64,000 nt of DNA, taken from NCBI GenBank assembly GCA_964604825.1, contig CAZSAL010000005.1, positions 1 through 64,000 on the forward strand. Direction: 5' to 3'. This DNA comes from CAZSAL01 sp964604825. GTDB taxonomy: Bacteria; Elusimicrobiota; Elusimicrobia; 2-01-FULL-59-12. The notes under the pieces are model-generated. The model was given only the letters and a program-made list of their open reading frames with translations. It ran no database searches and had not been told where the DNA came from. The position numbers and the translations under genes were made by a program. Positions 22,866 through 31,589 of the stretch are shown here, one piece after another; the first letter of the stretch is position 1; the number at the start of each line of letters is the position of its first letter.

Positions 22866-25720
22866 TGATCCGCAGATTCACCGCGGCTCTGCTCGCGGCG
22901 GCGCTTGCCGCGCAGACGGCGGCGGCGAGTTATGAGTTCCGAGCAATGAGTAATGAGTCGAGGGAATGCTCCGGAGTCTTAAACCACCAACTCATAACTC
23001 GGCACTCAGCACTCGGTACTGTTTTTGACGATCAGGCGCTTGCCGCCACCTCTTCATGTTGCAGAAACCTCTGGGGGAGAACGCATCCTTTTATCAGCCG
23101 TCTTTTGGCCGGACATGGAAGATCTGGCGCTGAAATCGGTTCGCGCGAAAGAAAGATAATATTCCGGGATTTCATCGCTAGAATTTCACGGGGAGATGCC
23201 GAAGCTGCAGACGAATTTTCCTTGATTCTTGCGGATCCTGATGCCGATATCCATATCGTTATTGAAACGATAATGGTGTTGGGCTTTAACGCCGCCGCAG
23301 TTGCGCCTGTTCTCCCTGCTGGTTTTTTTGAAAATCTGGGGATGTTCCTGCAGCGACCGGATTTGCATCCAGTCGTACTGTGTGCAGCGGTCATATCGGG
23401 AGCTGTATTACGGACTCATGTCCCGTCTGAATCGTCTTACCGTCCATTAAAAATATTTGAGGACGTGTTATCCCATCCCCTCGCGGATAGGCGGGTGCTT
23501 GCGGCAGCGCTCTGCGCTTTGTATTCGTTTTCCTTCGGCCTGCCTGAATGGTTTTCTGACGACACAATAAGGGCCGTCAACGGATCATGCGCCAATGTTT
23601 CTGCCGAAGGAGAAACGCGTTCCCTGGCTGGGTTGACGCTGAGCGCTCTGGCGCGGCAGGGGCATCACCTTGCTTTCGAGTGCCTGCAGGAACTGCGCGG
23701 GAGACTGCCGCAGGCAGAACCTGCATTTTCCCTGGTTCAGCGGGCGTTGGGATTAGTCGACGCGCCCGTGGGACTTCCGGAAGAACCATTACCGCCGATC
23801 ACCGATTTGATCATTGTTAATGACTTCGAAGCCAGGCAGCAGCCCCTCCTCGACGCGCTCGTTTCCTTCGTCGATGGAAAAGGAACGATACATCGTCTGC
23901 AAAGGTTTCGGACCACTCGACGAGTGCTGAATCGAAGGCGGAACGCTCCCGCGCACGTAATTTTGACGGGCGGCAGGTTGAATGACTGCCTCCGGCGCCA
24001 GATTGAACAGATCATGAAGGAGACTGCGCGCGGACCGGCTGGGACGAAAACCGTTGTGACAATGCCTCTCGGCGCGGTGTCGATGGCGCCGCTGGATAAT
24101 ATCGATGTCGCGAAAAATGGTCTGGCCGCAGCGCTGGCGGCGATGTCAAACGACCAATCGGTTGCGGGATTCATTGTGTTGGGACAGATCGCATCTTTCA
24201 ATATCGAACCGGCAGTCAAAGTAACCATCGCCGAGAACGGGCGGATCCTGCGGAAGTTGAACCCCGCAGGCACGCGCGAGATGATTCTGAATTTCGTCTC
24301 GGATGAAGCGCTCCTCTGGCGGATGCTCGGCCGGGACGCGGCGGCGGACGGAGCGCAGGCTTCGCGAAAAGTCGCGCCGGGTTCGCCGCTGGGAGTTTTT
24401 GAGCTTCTGCTTCGCGAAGACCGTCCTTTGTCGAAAGAAGAGATCTGCAGGTTTCTGGAACGAAAACCGTCTACGCTCGCGCCGGATTTTCGCGCTCTGG
24501 TAAATCACCTTGGATTCGCAGAGTGGATCGAGGAAGGCGGAGTTAAAAAGATTCGTCCCACATGTAAAACGTATCTGGGCATCGGCTCGGCCTTGGGGGT
24601 TCTTGAAGACCTTTGCCGCGACGGCAAACGGCATTACCGGCCCAGCGTCGCGGAACTCGGAGAGGCGAAGGAAAATTATCAGACTCTGCGTAGAAGAGAA
24701 AGTTATGAAATGCGGCCTTATGAATGGTATACGGCTGCTACCGGAATGCTTCTGCCGAGCGTCCGTGCGGCTAAATTCCTGTTGCTGAGACTGGCCTCCC
24801 ATTTTGACATCCCGGAATCAGTGGAGTCTGTGTTGACCAATTGGGAAGCGGGAACTTATGAACAGTTTCTGTCCTACATAGTCCAAGAGGAAAGGTTGCT
24901 TCCAGAGATCCGGCTATACGCTCACGGCCTGTTAGATCCGAGGGAGAACGATCCCCGCGTAGTCGAATTGTCCCGTCAACTTTTGCAAAGCAGGCATGCC
25001 CTGCCGGTTGGCACGCTTATAACTGAGAATTTTCCCTGGTGGCGTATGGAATCCTGGCGCGATGAACTTGTTAAGGTTTACGCTCTGGCGGTTCTGAATG
25101 TCATGCTCGATGAACTCGGCCGCAGGCAGATCGTCGACCCCGGCCGGTGTATGTTTATTCGTAGTGCGATCATGAAAAAAACCCGATTTGTGCGGCTTGG
25201 ATATGGAGATGCCAATGCGGATTTTCATATTGATCCCGTAAATATATTGCGGAAATATACGAACTGCGGAACCTTATTCAATGGGCTTGGCCACGAAATC
25301 GGGCATAACATACTGACTCTCATCCAGGGCCAAACAAAACCAATAGGGGATGTGCTTCATGAATTGATTTCTTATATGACGGGTTATGCTGTCTCAATTA
25401 TCCTGGGATGCGACCAGGATATTAATTTTTCCCGTGGAAGATTCCGTCTTTGTTTCGAGAAGATGCGTGTTTCGGACACTTCACAAGTAAAGGATCCGGA
25501 TCACACCCGCGCCGCGGCGGCGGTCTATGAATTTTTGACCGTTTTAGAGGAAGCTTCTCCGGAAGACGCTCTTGGCCGTTTCGTCGACCTGTGGAAGACG
25601 GCTCTATCTTATCTGTTCAATGGCAGACGCGATATTCCGTCATCTGCTGACCTTGATTTCGAGCATGTCCGGCAGTTCCTGCTGGATAAGGCACGACATG
25701 GATTGAAGGCAGCCGCATGA
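22862..25720 (+). CDS. Large exported protein 2 with winged-helix and HExxH metallopeptidase-like regions
   Basis: 952 aa. A Sec signal peptide (ALLAAALAAQTAAAS) is followed by element-coded residues (about 21-56) and FDDQALA, matching the QALAP motif of its neighbours. Residues 319-493 repeat the domain shared with protein 1 (FNIEPAVKVTIAENGRILR, NFVSDEALLWRMLGRD). Residues about 509-567 look like a winged helix (LGVFELLLREDRPLSKEEI). At about 808-835, GLGHEIGHNILTL plus VLHELISYM gives a zinc-binding HExxH with a downstream Glu. Both genes end in LKAAA. It is translationally coupled to protein 1. Peptidase activity is an inference. Confidence 0.75.
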   Translation: MMIRRFTAALLAAALAAQTAAASYEFRAMSNESRECSGVLNHQLITRHSALGTVFDDQALAATSSCCRNLWGRTHPFISRLLAGHGRSGAEIGSRERKIIFRDFIARISRGDAEAADEFSLILADPDADIHIVIETIMVLGFNAAAVAPVLPAGFFENLGMFLQRPDLHPVVLCAAVISGAVLRTHVPSESSYRPLKIFEDVLSHPLADRRVLAAALCALYSFSFGLPEWFSDDTIRAVNGSCANVSAEGETRSLAGLTLSALARQGHHLAFECLQELRGRLPQAEPAFSLVQRALGLVDAPVGLPEEPLPPITDLIIVNDFEARQQPLLDALVSFVDGKGTIHRLQRFRTTRRVLNRRRNAPAHVILTGGRLNDCLRRQIEQIMKETARGPAGTKTVVTMPLGAVSMAPLDNIDVAKNGLAAALAAMSNDQSVAGFIVLGQIASFNIEPAVKVTIAENGRILRKLNPAGTREMILNFVSDEALLWRMLGRDAAADGAQASRKVAPGSPLGVFELLLREDRPLSKEEICRFLERKPSTLAPDFRALVNHLGFAEWIEEGGVKKIRPTCKTYLGIGSALGVLEDLCRDGKRHYRPSVAELGEAKENYQTLRRRESYEMRPYEWYTAATGMLLPSVRAAKFLLLRLASHFDIPESVESVLTNWEAGTYEQFLSYIVQEERLLPEIRLYAHGLLDPRENDPRVVELSRQLLQSRHALPVGTLITENFPWWRMESWRDELVKVYALAVLNVMLDELGRRQIVDPGRCMFIRSAIMKKTRFVRLGYGDANADFHIDPVNILRKYTNCGTLFNGLGHEIGHNILTLIQGQTKPIGDVLHELISYMTGYAVSIILGCDQDINFSRGRFRLCFEKMRVSDTSQVKDPDHTRAAAAVYEFLTVLEEASPEDALGRFVDLWKTALSYLFNGRRDIPSSADLDFEHVRQFLLDKARHGLKAAA
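22926..23030. repeat. In-frame palindromic element behind signal peptide of exported protein 2
   Basis: GAGTTATGAGTTCCGAG and repeats of ATGAGT on the left pair with CTCATAACTCGGCACTCAG on the right. It is translated as about 35 residues. Confidence 0.7.
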
Positions 25721-25814
25721 TGATCCCATCACCTGCCTACACGCCAACGGCGGGTCATCTCTTCCCCAGGGAATCTCTTTAGTTGAGCGGCGAGATCGAC
25801 GGAACCCGTTAACT

Positions 25815-25945
25815 GCCTCGCCCCCGTCCGGGGGAGAGGCCGACCCGGCAGGGTCGGATGAGGGGCCTGCTCAAAATCAGTCTTCGTCGATAATCCCCTC
25901 ACCCCCGCCCTCTCCCCACAGACGTCTTGGGGGAGAGGGAGTTCT
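25815..25945. repeat. Intergenic palindromic elements (family II) in 25721-26069 gap
   Basis: CCTCGCCCCCGTCCGGGGGAG, GACCCGGCAGGGTC, and CCCTCACCCCCGCCCTCTCC with GGGGGAGAGGG make several stems. The gap holds nothing else apart from a promoter for the antitoxin near 26023-26051 (TTGTGA, 17 nt, TACGCT preceded by TGG). Confidence 0.7.
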
Positions 25946-26069
25946 TGAGATAAACCCCGGCACGCCGGACGTGCGCTACCGGGCGGCGCATCCGGGAGGC
26001 GCCGCGGCAGAGTAAATGGTCCTTGTGAATGCGTACGGAATCTGGTACGCTTTTTATAGAGGTGATTTG

Positions 26070-26312
26070 ATGACCACATTAACCGCCACCCGCGCCCGGG
26101 CTTCCCTGTACAAACTTCTGGAAAAAACATCAGTCTCTCACGAACCTGTGCAGATCACCAGCAAACAGGGGAATGGCATTCTCGTTTCTGAAGAAGACTG
26201 GCGGGCCATTCAGGAGACGCTGTATCTCCTTTCTATCCCCGGCATGCGCGACTCTATTCGCAAAGGAATGAAAACGCCTGTAGGCCGCTGTTCACGGAAT
26301 CCCGGCTGGTGA
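26070..26312 (+). CDS. Phd/YefM-type antitoxin
   Basis: 80 aa from ATG 26070, with AGAGGTGAT just upstream; the frame is open to 26016. The N-terminal fold (MTTLTATRARASLYKLLEKT, VQITSKQGNGILVSEEDWR) is the Phd/YefM DNA-binding domain that represses its operon and binds the toxin. The last 10 residues (GRCSRNPGW) are unusual. The stop overlaps the toxin start as GTGA, so the pair is coupled. Confidence 0.88.
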   Translation: MTTLTATRARASLYKLLEKTSVSHEPVQITSKQGNGILVSEEDWRAIQETLYLLSIPGMRDSIRKGMKTPVGRCSRNPGW

Positions 26313-26572
26313 GTTGGGCGGTCGTTTTCACGAAACAGGCGCGGAAGGATGCAAAGAAACTGGCTTCTTCCGGGCTCAGGTCGAAAGCGGAAACCTTGCT
26401 CGGCGTGCTGAAGAAAGATCCTTTTCAGACTAACCCACCGTATGAAAAACTGACGGGAGACCTTACCGGAGCATACTCACGGCGCATTAATATCCAGCAT
26501 CGCCTGGTGTATCAGGTTCTTACTGAAGAGCGTATCGTCAAAGTGCTCAGGCTTTGGACGCATTACGAATAA
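26309..26572 (+). CDS. YoeB/Txe-type mRNA-cleaving toxin
   Basis: 87 aa from GTG 26309. The RelE-fold YoeB pattern is present: VVFTKQARKDAKKLAS, PFQTNPPYEKLTGDLTGAYS, RRINIQHRLVYQVL, and an aromatic C-terminus (LWTHYE). YoeB cuts mRNA at the ribosomal A site. Paired with the upstream YefM-like antitoxin. murQ begins 2 nt downstream, so the toxin and murQ may share a transcript. Confidence 0.9.
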   Translation: MSWAVVFTKQARKDAKKLASSGLRSKAETLLGVLKKDPFQTNPPYEKLTGDLTGAYSRRINIQHRLVYQVLTEERIVKVLRLWTHYE

Positions 26573-26574
26573 GC

Positions 26575-27549
26575 ATGGCAATCTTCTTCGATCGTCTTTC
26601 TACCGAGCAGCCGAACCCCCGTTCGCGCGGGCTGGACCGGAAGTCTGCGCTGGAGATTGTGCGCCTGATGAACCGCGAGGACGCGCGCGTTGTCGCGGCG
26701 GTCAGGCGCGCGGCGCCCGCGATCGCGCGGGCTGCGGATCTTTTCGTCAGTACGGTCTCCGCCGGAGGGCGGATTTATTTTGTGGGGGCGGGCACGAGCG
26801 GCAGGCTGGGAGTTCTTGAAGCCGCGGAATGCCCGCCTACCTTTAATACGCCGCGCGGCACGATCCGCTCGGTCATGGCCGGCGGACCGGCCGCGGTCTT
26901 TCAATCACAGGAAGGCGCGGAAGACTGCGAAGCGGACGGCAGGCGCGCGCTGCGGGGCGCGGGTCCGAAAGATCTCGTGATCGGCATTGCGGCCTCGGGA
27001 GTCACGCCTTTCGTGCGCGCCGCGCTCGAGGCGGCGGGTCGCCGGGGCGCGAAAACAGTTTTGTTGACGTGCAACCGGTTCTCCCTCCCCCCTGGAGGGG
27101 GAGGGCGGGGGTGGGGGGGCGCATCTGCGACGGACCGACACCCCCCATCCTGCACCTTCCCCCTCAAGGGGGGAAGGAATATTGTCGATCTCCTCATTCT
27201 GCTCGACGTCGGCCCGGAAGTTCTTTCGGGATCGACGCGCCTGAAGGCCGGCACTGCCTGCAAGATGGCGCTGAACATGATCACGACTGCTGGTCTTGTG
27301 CGCTCGGGCAAGGCGTACGACAACTGGATGGTTGACCTGCAGCCGCGTTCACGGAAACTGATCGCGCGCGGGCTGCGGCTGATCCGAATCCTGGGCGGAG
27401 TGTCCGAAAAAGAGGCGCAAGAACTTTTTAAAGCTGCGGGCGGGCGCGTGAAGCACGCGATACTCATGGCGCGAAAAAAGATTTCCCGTCAGGAAGCGGC
27501 GACGCGGCTCAAGTCAGCGAAAGGCTTTTTGAGAAAGGCATTAGGATAG
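26575..27549 (+). CDS. murQ: N-acetylmuramic acid 6-phosphate etherase (MurQ)
   Basis: 324 aa. MurQ cleaves the lactyl ether of MurNAc-6-phosphate to give GlcNAc-6-phosphate and D-lactate. The SIS domain shows VGAGTSGRLGVLEAAECPPTF, GIAASGVTPFVRAAL, and GPEVLSGSTRLKAGTACKMALNMITT. Residues 168-202 are a palindromic element inserted in frame after TVLLTCNRF; homologues have only a short loop before the ILLDVGPEVL strand. It completes the NamZ-NagZ-kinase route encoded 8-11 kb away. It starts right after the toxin stop. Confidence 0.9.
   Translation: MAIFFDRLSTEQPNPRSRGLDRKSALEIVRLMNREDARVVAAVRRAAPAIARAADLFVSTVSAGGRIYFVGAGTSGRLGVLEAAECPPTFNTPRGTIRSVMAGGPAAVFQSQEGAEDCEADGRRALRGAGPKDLVIGIAASGVTPFVRAALEAAGRRGAKTVLLTCNRFSLPPGGGGRGWGGASATDRHPPSCTFPLKGGRNIVDLLILLDVGPEVLSGSTRLKAGTACKMALNMITTAGLVRSGKAYDNWMVDLQPRSRKLIARGLRLIRILGGVSEKEAQELFKAAGGRVKHAILMARKKISRQEAATRLKSAKGFLRKALG
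27078..27180. repeat. In-frame palindromic element (family II) in murQ
   Basis: CTCCCCCCTGGAGGGGGAGG on the left and CCTTCCCCCTCAAGGGGGG on the right, each a small hairpin, bracket a GGGGGTGGGG/CCCCCATCC stem. No stop occurs in the murQ frame. Confidence 0.75.
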
Positions 27550-27747
27550 GGATTCCTTGGTTGTCACCCTCGCGGTAGTAAGCGGGGGTTCATGCAATGA
27601 GGAATACCTATTTGATGGATTCCCGATTACGGATTTTGGGAATGACACACTATAAAATGATACTTCGTCCCGGCAGGTCGCAGGCCGGGACCCATTAATC
27701 AAGATTACTTTTTGATGGGCCCCGGACAACGAATTTCCGGGGCGACG
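27550..27747. repeat. Intergenic palindromic elements between murQ and symporter gene
   Basis: Two elements fill the gap. 27550-27660 contains ATTCCCGATTACGGATT with GGGAATGAC. 27665-27747 is family I (GTCCCGGCAGGTCG, GGGACCCATTAATC, GATGGGCCCCGG, CCGGGGCGACG). Both flanking genes converge here, so the hairpins may also end transcription. Confidence 0.65.
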
Positions 27748-27786
27748 ACAAAAAACAAACGGATTTACGAGACGACGTCAACAGAA

Positions 27787-29256
27787 TCAGGCATCGCCGT
27801 TTTCCATCCCCGGCCCGAAAACCCACCCGATCAGCATTGTTCCCGCAGTCCCGATAATGATCAGCCAGGTCCAGCCCAGCGGCATGATCCGCATTTCTGA
27901 AAGTATCAAAAGCGCGGCGTTGATCGCCGCCATCACGGTCATGCCGATGATGTTGGCGCGGTTTGCCCTGCGGCCGGTTAAAAGCCCGAGCAGGAATACG
28001 CCCAGCATCGAGCCGAACGTAACCCCGCCGATTTTGAAAGCCAGCCAGAGGAATTTCTGATAGAAGCTGAAGCCGTAGGCGATCGCCGCGATCAGCGCGG
28101 CGAAGACTCCCACGCAGACGCGCGAAACCTTCAGGTAGTGCGCGTCATCTTTGCCGGGACGGATGACGGGTCGGTAAATATCGTTGACGAAAGAGGCGGT
28201 CAGCGAGGCGAGCGGAGTGTCCAGGCTCGCCAGACCGATCGCGCCGAGAAGAAGTCCGCGCAGGCCCACAGGCATGACGCGGCCGATGAAGTAGGGGAAA
28301 ATGGCGTCGAGCTTCTGCGGCAGCGGCACGCCCGGGTGCGTCTGAAAGAAAGCGAAAAGGCTCACCCCGAGAATCAGGTAAACGGCAAGCAGCACGCCCG
28401 AGGCGACTACGGTTGCGGCCATGGTTTTCTGGCTCAGGCGGCGCGTTTCCACGGTGAGCAGGCGCTGCATCAGCTCGTGGTCCGTTCCGAAGGCCGCCAT
28501 CGATCCGAAGAAGCCGTTCAGCACCGCGATCCAGACGATGTTCGGGTCGGTCAGGAATTTTTTCAGGAAAGAAGAATCGTGAAGCGCCGGTCCCCAGTTC
28601 CAGATCTGCATGCGGCCCGCGGCGCTGGAGACGGAAAGCGCGCCGTGAATGCCGCCCGGCACCAGGTGCAGGATATAGACGATGGCGGCCAGCCCTCCCA
28701 GCAGGTAAACCGAAGTCTGAATTATCCCGGCCCAGACCGCGGCCTTGATGCCGCCGTAGATTACGTAGCCTATGGCGACCACGGTGAAAAGGGCGAGCGT
28801 CGGAGCCAGGCGCCAGTCCATGAGCACGGAAACGGCCAGAGCCGCGACCATGATGCGCACGCCCGATCCGAGCAGCCGCGTCACAAAAAAGAAGATGGTC
28901 GCGGTCTGCTGCGTGGCCGCTCCGAAGCGCTGGCGGAGGAAATCGTAAATCGTGACGCAGTTGTAGCGGTAGAACGCGGGGATGAAAAGGAAGGCGATCA
29001 CCAGGCGCGCCGCGGCGGAGCCGATGTAGAACTGGGCGTACTCGAGGTTTTCCATGAAGGCGATCGCCGGTACGGATATGAGCGTCACCGCGCTCACTTC
29101 CGTTGCCACGAATGACATGCAGGCCACCCACCAGGGAATCTGGCGGCGCGCCACGAAAAAGTCCTGCGTGGTTTTGCCGCGCCCCTTGATATAGCCCAGA
29201 ACAAGGACCGCGCCGAGAAATGCGAAGAGAATAAGGTAGTCAGGCCAGGTCATCAT
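27787..29256 (-). CDS. Sodium:solute symporter family (SSS) transporter
   Basis: 489 aa from ATG 29256. About 13 membrane helices are apparent. SSS features include GRGKTTQDFFVARRQIPWW near the N-terminus, SAVTLISVPAIAF, VIYGGIKAAVWAGIIQT, and FGTDHELMQRLL. Such carriers move sugars, amino acids, nucleosides or sialic-acid-like compounds with sodium. Location among peptidoglycan-recycling genes makes an amino-sugar or muropeptide substrate attractive, but this is only context. The frame extends 27 codons upstream through a palindromic element; ATG 29256 restores the normal N-terminus. Confidence 0.88.
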   Translation of the reverse strand: MMTWPDYLILFAFLGAVLVLGYIKGRGKTTQDFFVARRQIPWWVACMSFVATEVSAVTLISVPAIAFMENLEYAQFYIGSAAARLVIAFLFIPAFYRYNCVTIYDFLRQRFGAATQQTATIFFFVTRLLGSGVRIMVAALAVSVLMDWRLAPTLALFTVVAIGYVIYGGIKAAVWAGIIQTSVYLLGGLAAIVYILHLVPGGIHGALSVSSAAGRMQIWNWGPALHDSSFLKKFLTDPNIVWIAVLNGFFGSMAAFGTDHELMQRLLTVETRRLSQKTMAATVVASGVLLAVYLILGVSLFAFFQTHPGVPLPQKLDAIFPYFIGRVMPVGLRGLLLGAIGLASLDTPLASLTASFVNDIYRPVIRPGKDDAHYLKVSRVCVGVFAALIAAIAYGFSFYQKFLWLAFKIGGVTFGSMLGVFLLGLLTGRRANRANIIGMTVMAAINAALLILSEMRIMPLGWTWLIIIGTAGTMLIGWVFGPGMENGDA

Positions 29257-29273
29257 GGGAGATACTGATAAGT

Positions 29274-29368
29274 TTCCTCCCCCCTTGAGGGGGAGGATGA
29301 AGGTGGGGGGATCAGGTGCGGTTTTGAACACCCCCATCCCAGCCTTCCCCCGTCGAGGGGGAAGGAGA
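29274..29368. repeat. Palindromic element (family II) upstream of symporter
   Basis: CTCCCCCCTTGAGGGGGAGG, GGTGGGGGGATC, CACCCCCATCC and CCCCGTCGAGGGGG form nested stems much like the murQ element. Confidence 0.7.
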
Positions 29369-29377
29369 TTTTAGGAC

Positions 29378-30160
29378 TCACGTCTTTTCCTTAGAAGGGA
29401 TCATGATTTTTGTTCCCACGAAGCTGTGGCGGTAAAGGAGCCGCGCCGCTTCCCGGGAAAGCCCGAGGCAGTAATGCGGATACTGGGCATGATCCGCCGT
29501 TTTTACCGGAGGCCCGTGCAGGATCAGCCTGCTTGAGGTGAACATCACGAATTCGCCCAGCGCGTTCGAGCGCACGGAAGTGCCCACCTGCGGCGGAGTC
29601 CATTCCAGCCTGCCGTCCACCATCGCCGACTGTCCGCGCTCGGGCGCGGCAAAGCGTTCTTTGGAGACGATGCGCACAACCGCGGGCAGCTTCGCCGCGG
29701 GCGCGGATGAGACGGAAATGGCGAAGGCTTCCGGCGGGTAATACCGCACGGGGTAGCTTTCCAGCGGCTGGTCGCCGCGCATCAGAGTGATGCGGCGCAG
29801 CGCCGGATCGAGATAAAGGTAGGTGGTCATGATCTCCCACTGTTTTTCCAGCAGGCGTTTTTCTTCCTGCAGGGAAAGCCCGGACTCAAAAAGCCCCTTG
29901 TTGGTGCGCGCGAGCTGCGACATGCCGTTTCTGAACTGGTTCACGTCGTGCAGCTTGAGGTCGCGGAGAGTGGAGTAATGGTTCAGGGCGCCGTTCATCT
30001 GGTCTACGGCCTTTTCCTGTTCGACTTCCTGGCGCCCGAGTTCGAGCGCCCGGCTGACCAGCCATTCCTTGGTCTCATGTATGCCGATCAGAAGGACCGC
30101 CGCGGTCAGGAAGAGAGTCCCGCTGCGGGGTGGACGGCTGATGCGATCAAAGAAGGTCAT
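29378..30160 (-). CDS. Membrane-anchored degenerate L,D-transpeptidase-like protein
   Basis: 260 aa from ATG 30160, 2 nt after the neighbouring L,D-transpeptidase. One N-terminal helix (about 15-32) precedes a long alpha-helical region. The C-terminus resembles YkuD: ILHGPPVK, then PHYCLGLSREAARLLY and GTKIMI. The catalytic motif SHGCVRL is changed to PHYCLGL: His and Cys remain, but Gly and the Arg are lost. It may be a weak enzyme or a non-catalytic partner of the next gene. Homology to YkuD is inferred from this match and the shared layout. Confidence 0.6.
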   Translation of the reverse strand: MTFFDRISRPPRSGTLFLTAAVLLIGIHETKEWLVSRALELGRQEVEQEKAVDQMNGALNHYSTLRDLKLHDVNQFRNGMSQLARTNKGLFESGLSLQEEKRLLEKQWEIMTTYLYLDPALRRITLMRGDQPLESYPVRYYPPEAFAISVSSAPAAKLPAVVRIVSKERFAAPERGQSAMVDGRLEWTPPQVGTSVRSNALGEFVMFTSSRLILHGPPVKTADHAQYPHYCLGLSREAARLLYRHSFVGTKIMIPSKEKT

Positions 30161-30162
30161 AA

Positions 30163-30933
30163 TCAATAAATAAACACCCGTGTTCCCACGGGGATCATCT
30201 CGTAAAGCTTCTTGAGGTCGTCGGCTCCCAGACGCACGCACCCGTGCGATACCGGCCTGCCGAGCATTTCCTCGTTTTTCGTGCCGTGGATCAGGTAGCC
30301 GTCTCCCAGGTTCAGCACGTAGCCGCCGAGTTCGCCTTCGATCCTGCGGCTGGAGTCTTCCGGCGGAGGAACTTTTTCGCCGGTTTCCACGAACGCCCAG
30401 TCCGGCTTGATCCAGAGCGGCTTCTGCATCTTGCCAAGAACCTCGAACTGGCCGCGCGGCGTGACGAATTCCCAGCGCCTGCCGGTTTTTCTGTCGACAA
30501 GCATTCCTCCGCGGCCCACCGAGCAGTCCGCCTGCCAGAGCAGCTTCAGCCCTCTTTTCACATAGAGCTTATTGGCGCGGGTGTCGACCAGAATGTGCAG
30601 CTCTCCGTGCAGGCGGCGGCCCACCTTGGCGCGCAGGGCTTCCACGTCGTCAAGCATCGCTTTCTGCGTGCGCACGAAGCCTTTTTCCTGGGGAAGGACG
30701 TTGACCAGGCCGCGCAGGAAATCCATTTCCTTTGAAAGGGCGCCGATCTGGGCGTTGAAGCCCGCGACCTCGCGGTTGCTTTTCTGGAGGAACTGCGCGC
30801 GCGCGTCCAGCCGGTCGGTGGTACGGCGCAGTATGTTCAGCCAGTGGGCGATGGAAAAAATTTCAATGCTGAAGACAATGAACCAGGCAAGAAGAAGGAC
30901 CGGGTAAAGTTTTAACAGGAATTTCTTCCGCAT
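30163..30933 (-). CDS. L,D-transpeptidase (YkuD family), membrane-anchored
   Basis: 256 aa. Residues 8-30 are a signal anchor. A coiled-coil-like segment (about 38-100) leads to the YkuD domain (about 110-256): ILVDTRANKLYVKRG, TPRGQFEVL, YLIHGTKNEEMLG, and the active-site PVSHGCVRLG with catalytic His and Cys. These enzymes make 3-3 crosslinks or attach proteins to peptidoglycan. It is the first gene of a two-gene operon with the degenerate paralogue downstream. Confidence 0.92.
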   Translation of the reverse strand: MRKKFLLKLYPVLLLAWFIVFSIEIFSIAHWLNILRRTTDRLDARAQFLQKSNREVAGFNAQIGALSKEMDFLRGLVNVLPQEKGFVRTQKAMLDDVEALRAKVGRRLHGELHILVDTRANKLYVKRGLKLLWQADCSVGRGGMLVDRKTGRRWEFVTPRGQFEVLGKMQKPLWIKPDWAFVETGEKVPPPEDSSRRIEGELGGYVLNLGDGYLIHGTKNEEMLGRPVSHGCVRLGADDLKKLYEMIPVGTRVFIY

Positions 30934-30955
30934 GGCTATACCCTAGCAAAAAACG

Positions 30956-30984
30956 TCGACAAGAGGACAGTTACGGATTAAACT
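30956..30984 (+). promoter_or_regulatory. Promoter giving leaderless mRNA for orphan protein
   Basis: TCGACA at 30956-30961 and TAAACT at 30979-30984 with a 17-nt spacer. ATG 30991 follows 6 nt later, with no ribosome-binding site. Confidence 0.55.
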
Positions 30985-30990
30985 GTCTGT

Positions 30991-31557
30991 ATGGATTCCG
31001 CGCTGCCGCCGGTGATGCGGGTTAAGAAACTGCTCTTTCTCGAGGGAAATCTGGGCCTGATCGGACCCGGCCTCAGGGAAGAAGCGCCCCTGGAATCCTT
31101 CCGGCTGGCCGCCGCGGCTGCGGTCACGGAAACAATCGTAACCAGAACCGAAAAGGAAGAAGGCCCTTCGATCGGCGAGAAAATTGCGAGCATGGGGATC
31201 CTGATGACAACCGGCCTGCCCATCTCCATCGGCAGGAAAAAGGACAAGGTCGAAAAAGTTAAGAAGACTTCGGAATTGAAATTTTATCTGGACTTGTTTG
31301 CGGGGGGAAAACGCTTTCGTGTGGATGGCCAGGATTTCGACTACTCCTGCCTGGGTCCGGAAAAACAGTACAGCGTGATGATGAACTTCAAATCCCTTTT
31401 GAAAAAGATCGCGGGTTTGTCTCCGCAGGCGAAGCTGAACCGGGGCGCGGAAATTATCCTTGCAGGCCGGCCGCTGCGCGAGATGGGATACCAGAGCCTC
31501 GCCGATCTGGAAAAAGAAGAGCAGGTCCTTCTCGCCGAAATCCGCCCTCAGCCCTGA
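30991..31557 (+). CDS. Hypothetical protein, no recognised family
   Basis: 188 aa, soluble and mixed alpha/beta in appearance, with an acidic/basic middle (EKVKKTSELKFYLDLFAGGK) and no signal peptide or membrane helix. Frame, codon use and a good promoter (30956-30984) support a real gene. It divides the L,D-transpeptidase operon (divergent) from the exported NamZ gene, whose promoter overlaps its stop codon. I recognise no motif and assign no function. Confidence 0.6.
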   Translation: MDSALPPVMRVKKLLFLEGNLGLIGPGLREEAPLESFRLAAAAAVTETIVTRTEKEEGPSIGEKIASMGILMTTGLPISIGRKKDKVEKVKKTSELKFYLDLFAGGKRFRVDGQDFDYSCLGPEKQYSVMMNFKSLLKKIAGLSPQAKLNRGAEIILAGRPLREMGYQSLADLEKEEQVLLAEIRPQP

Positions 31558-31582
31558 CGTTTTTTCCAAGGCAAGCTATAAT
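31554..31582 (+). promoter_or_regulatory. Promoter giving leaderless mRNA for exported NamZ
   Basis: CTGACG at 31554-31559, 17-nt spacer, TATAAT at 31577-31582. The ATG follows after 7 nt of pyrimidine-rich sequence. The -35 overlaps the stop of the preceding gene. Confidence 0.7.
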
Positions 31583-31589
31583 CTTTTTT

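Noticed and set aside
28138..29115. Long plus-strand open frame of 325 codons opposite the symporter gene
   Set aside because: Its protein is rich in Arg, Gly and His with no motif; it mirrors GC-rich codons of the well-supported SSS gene.
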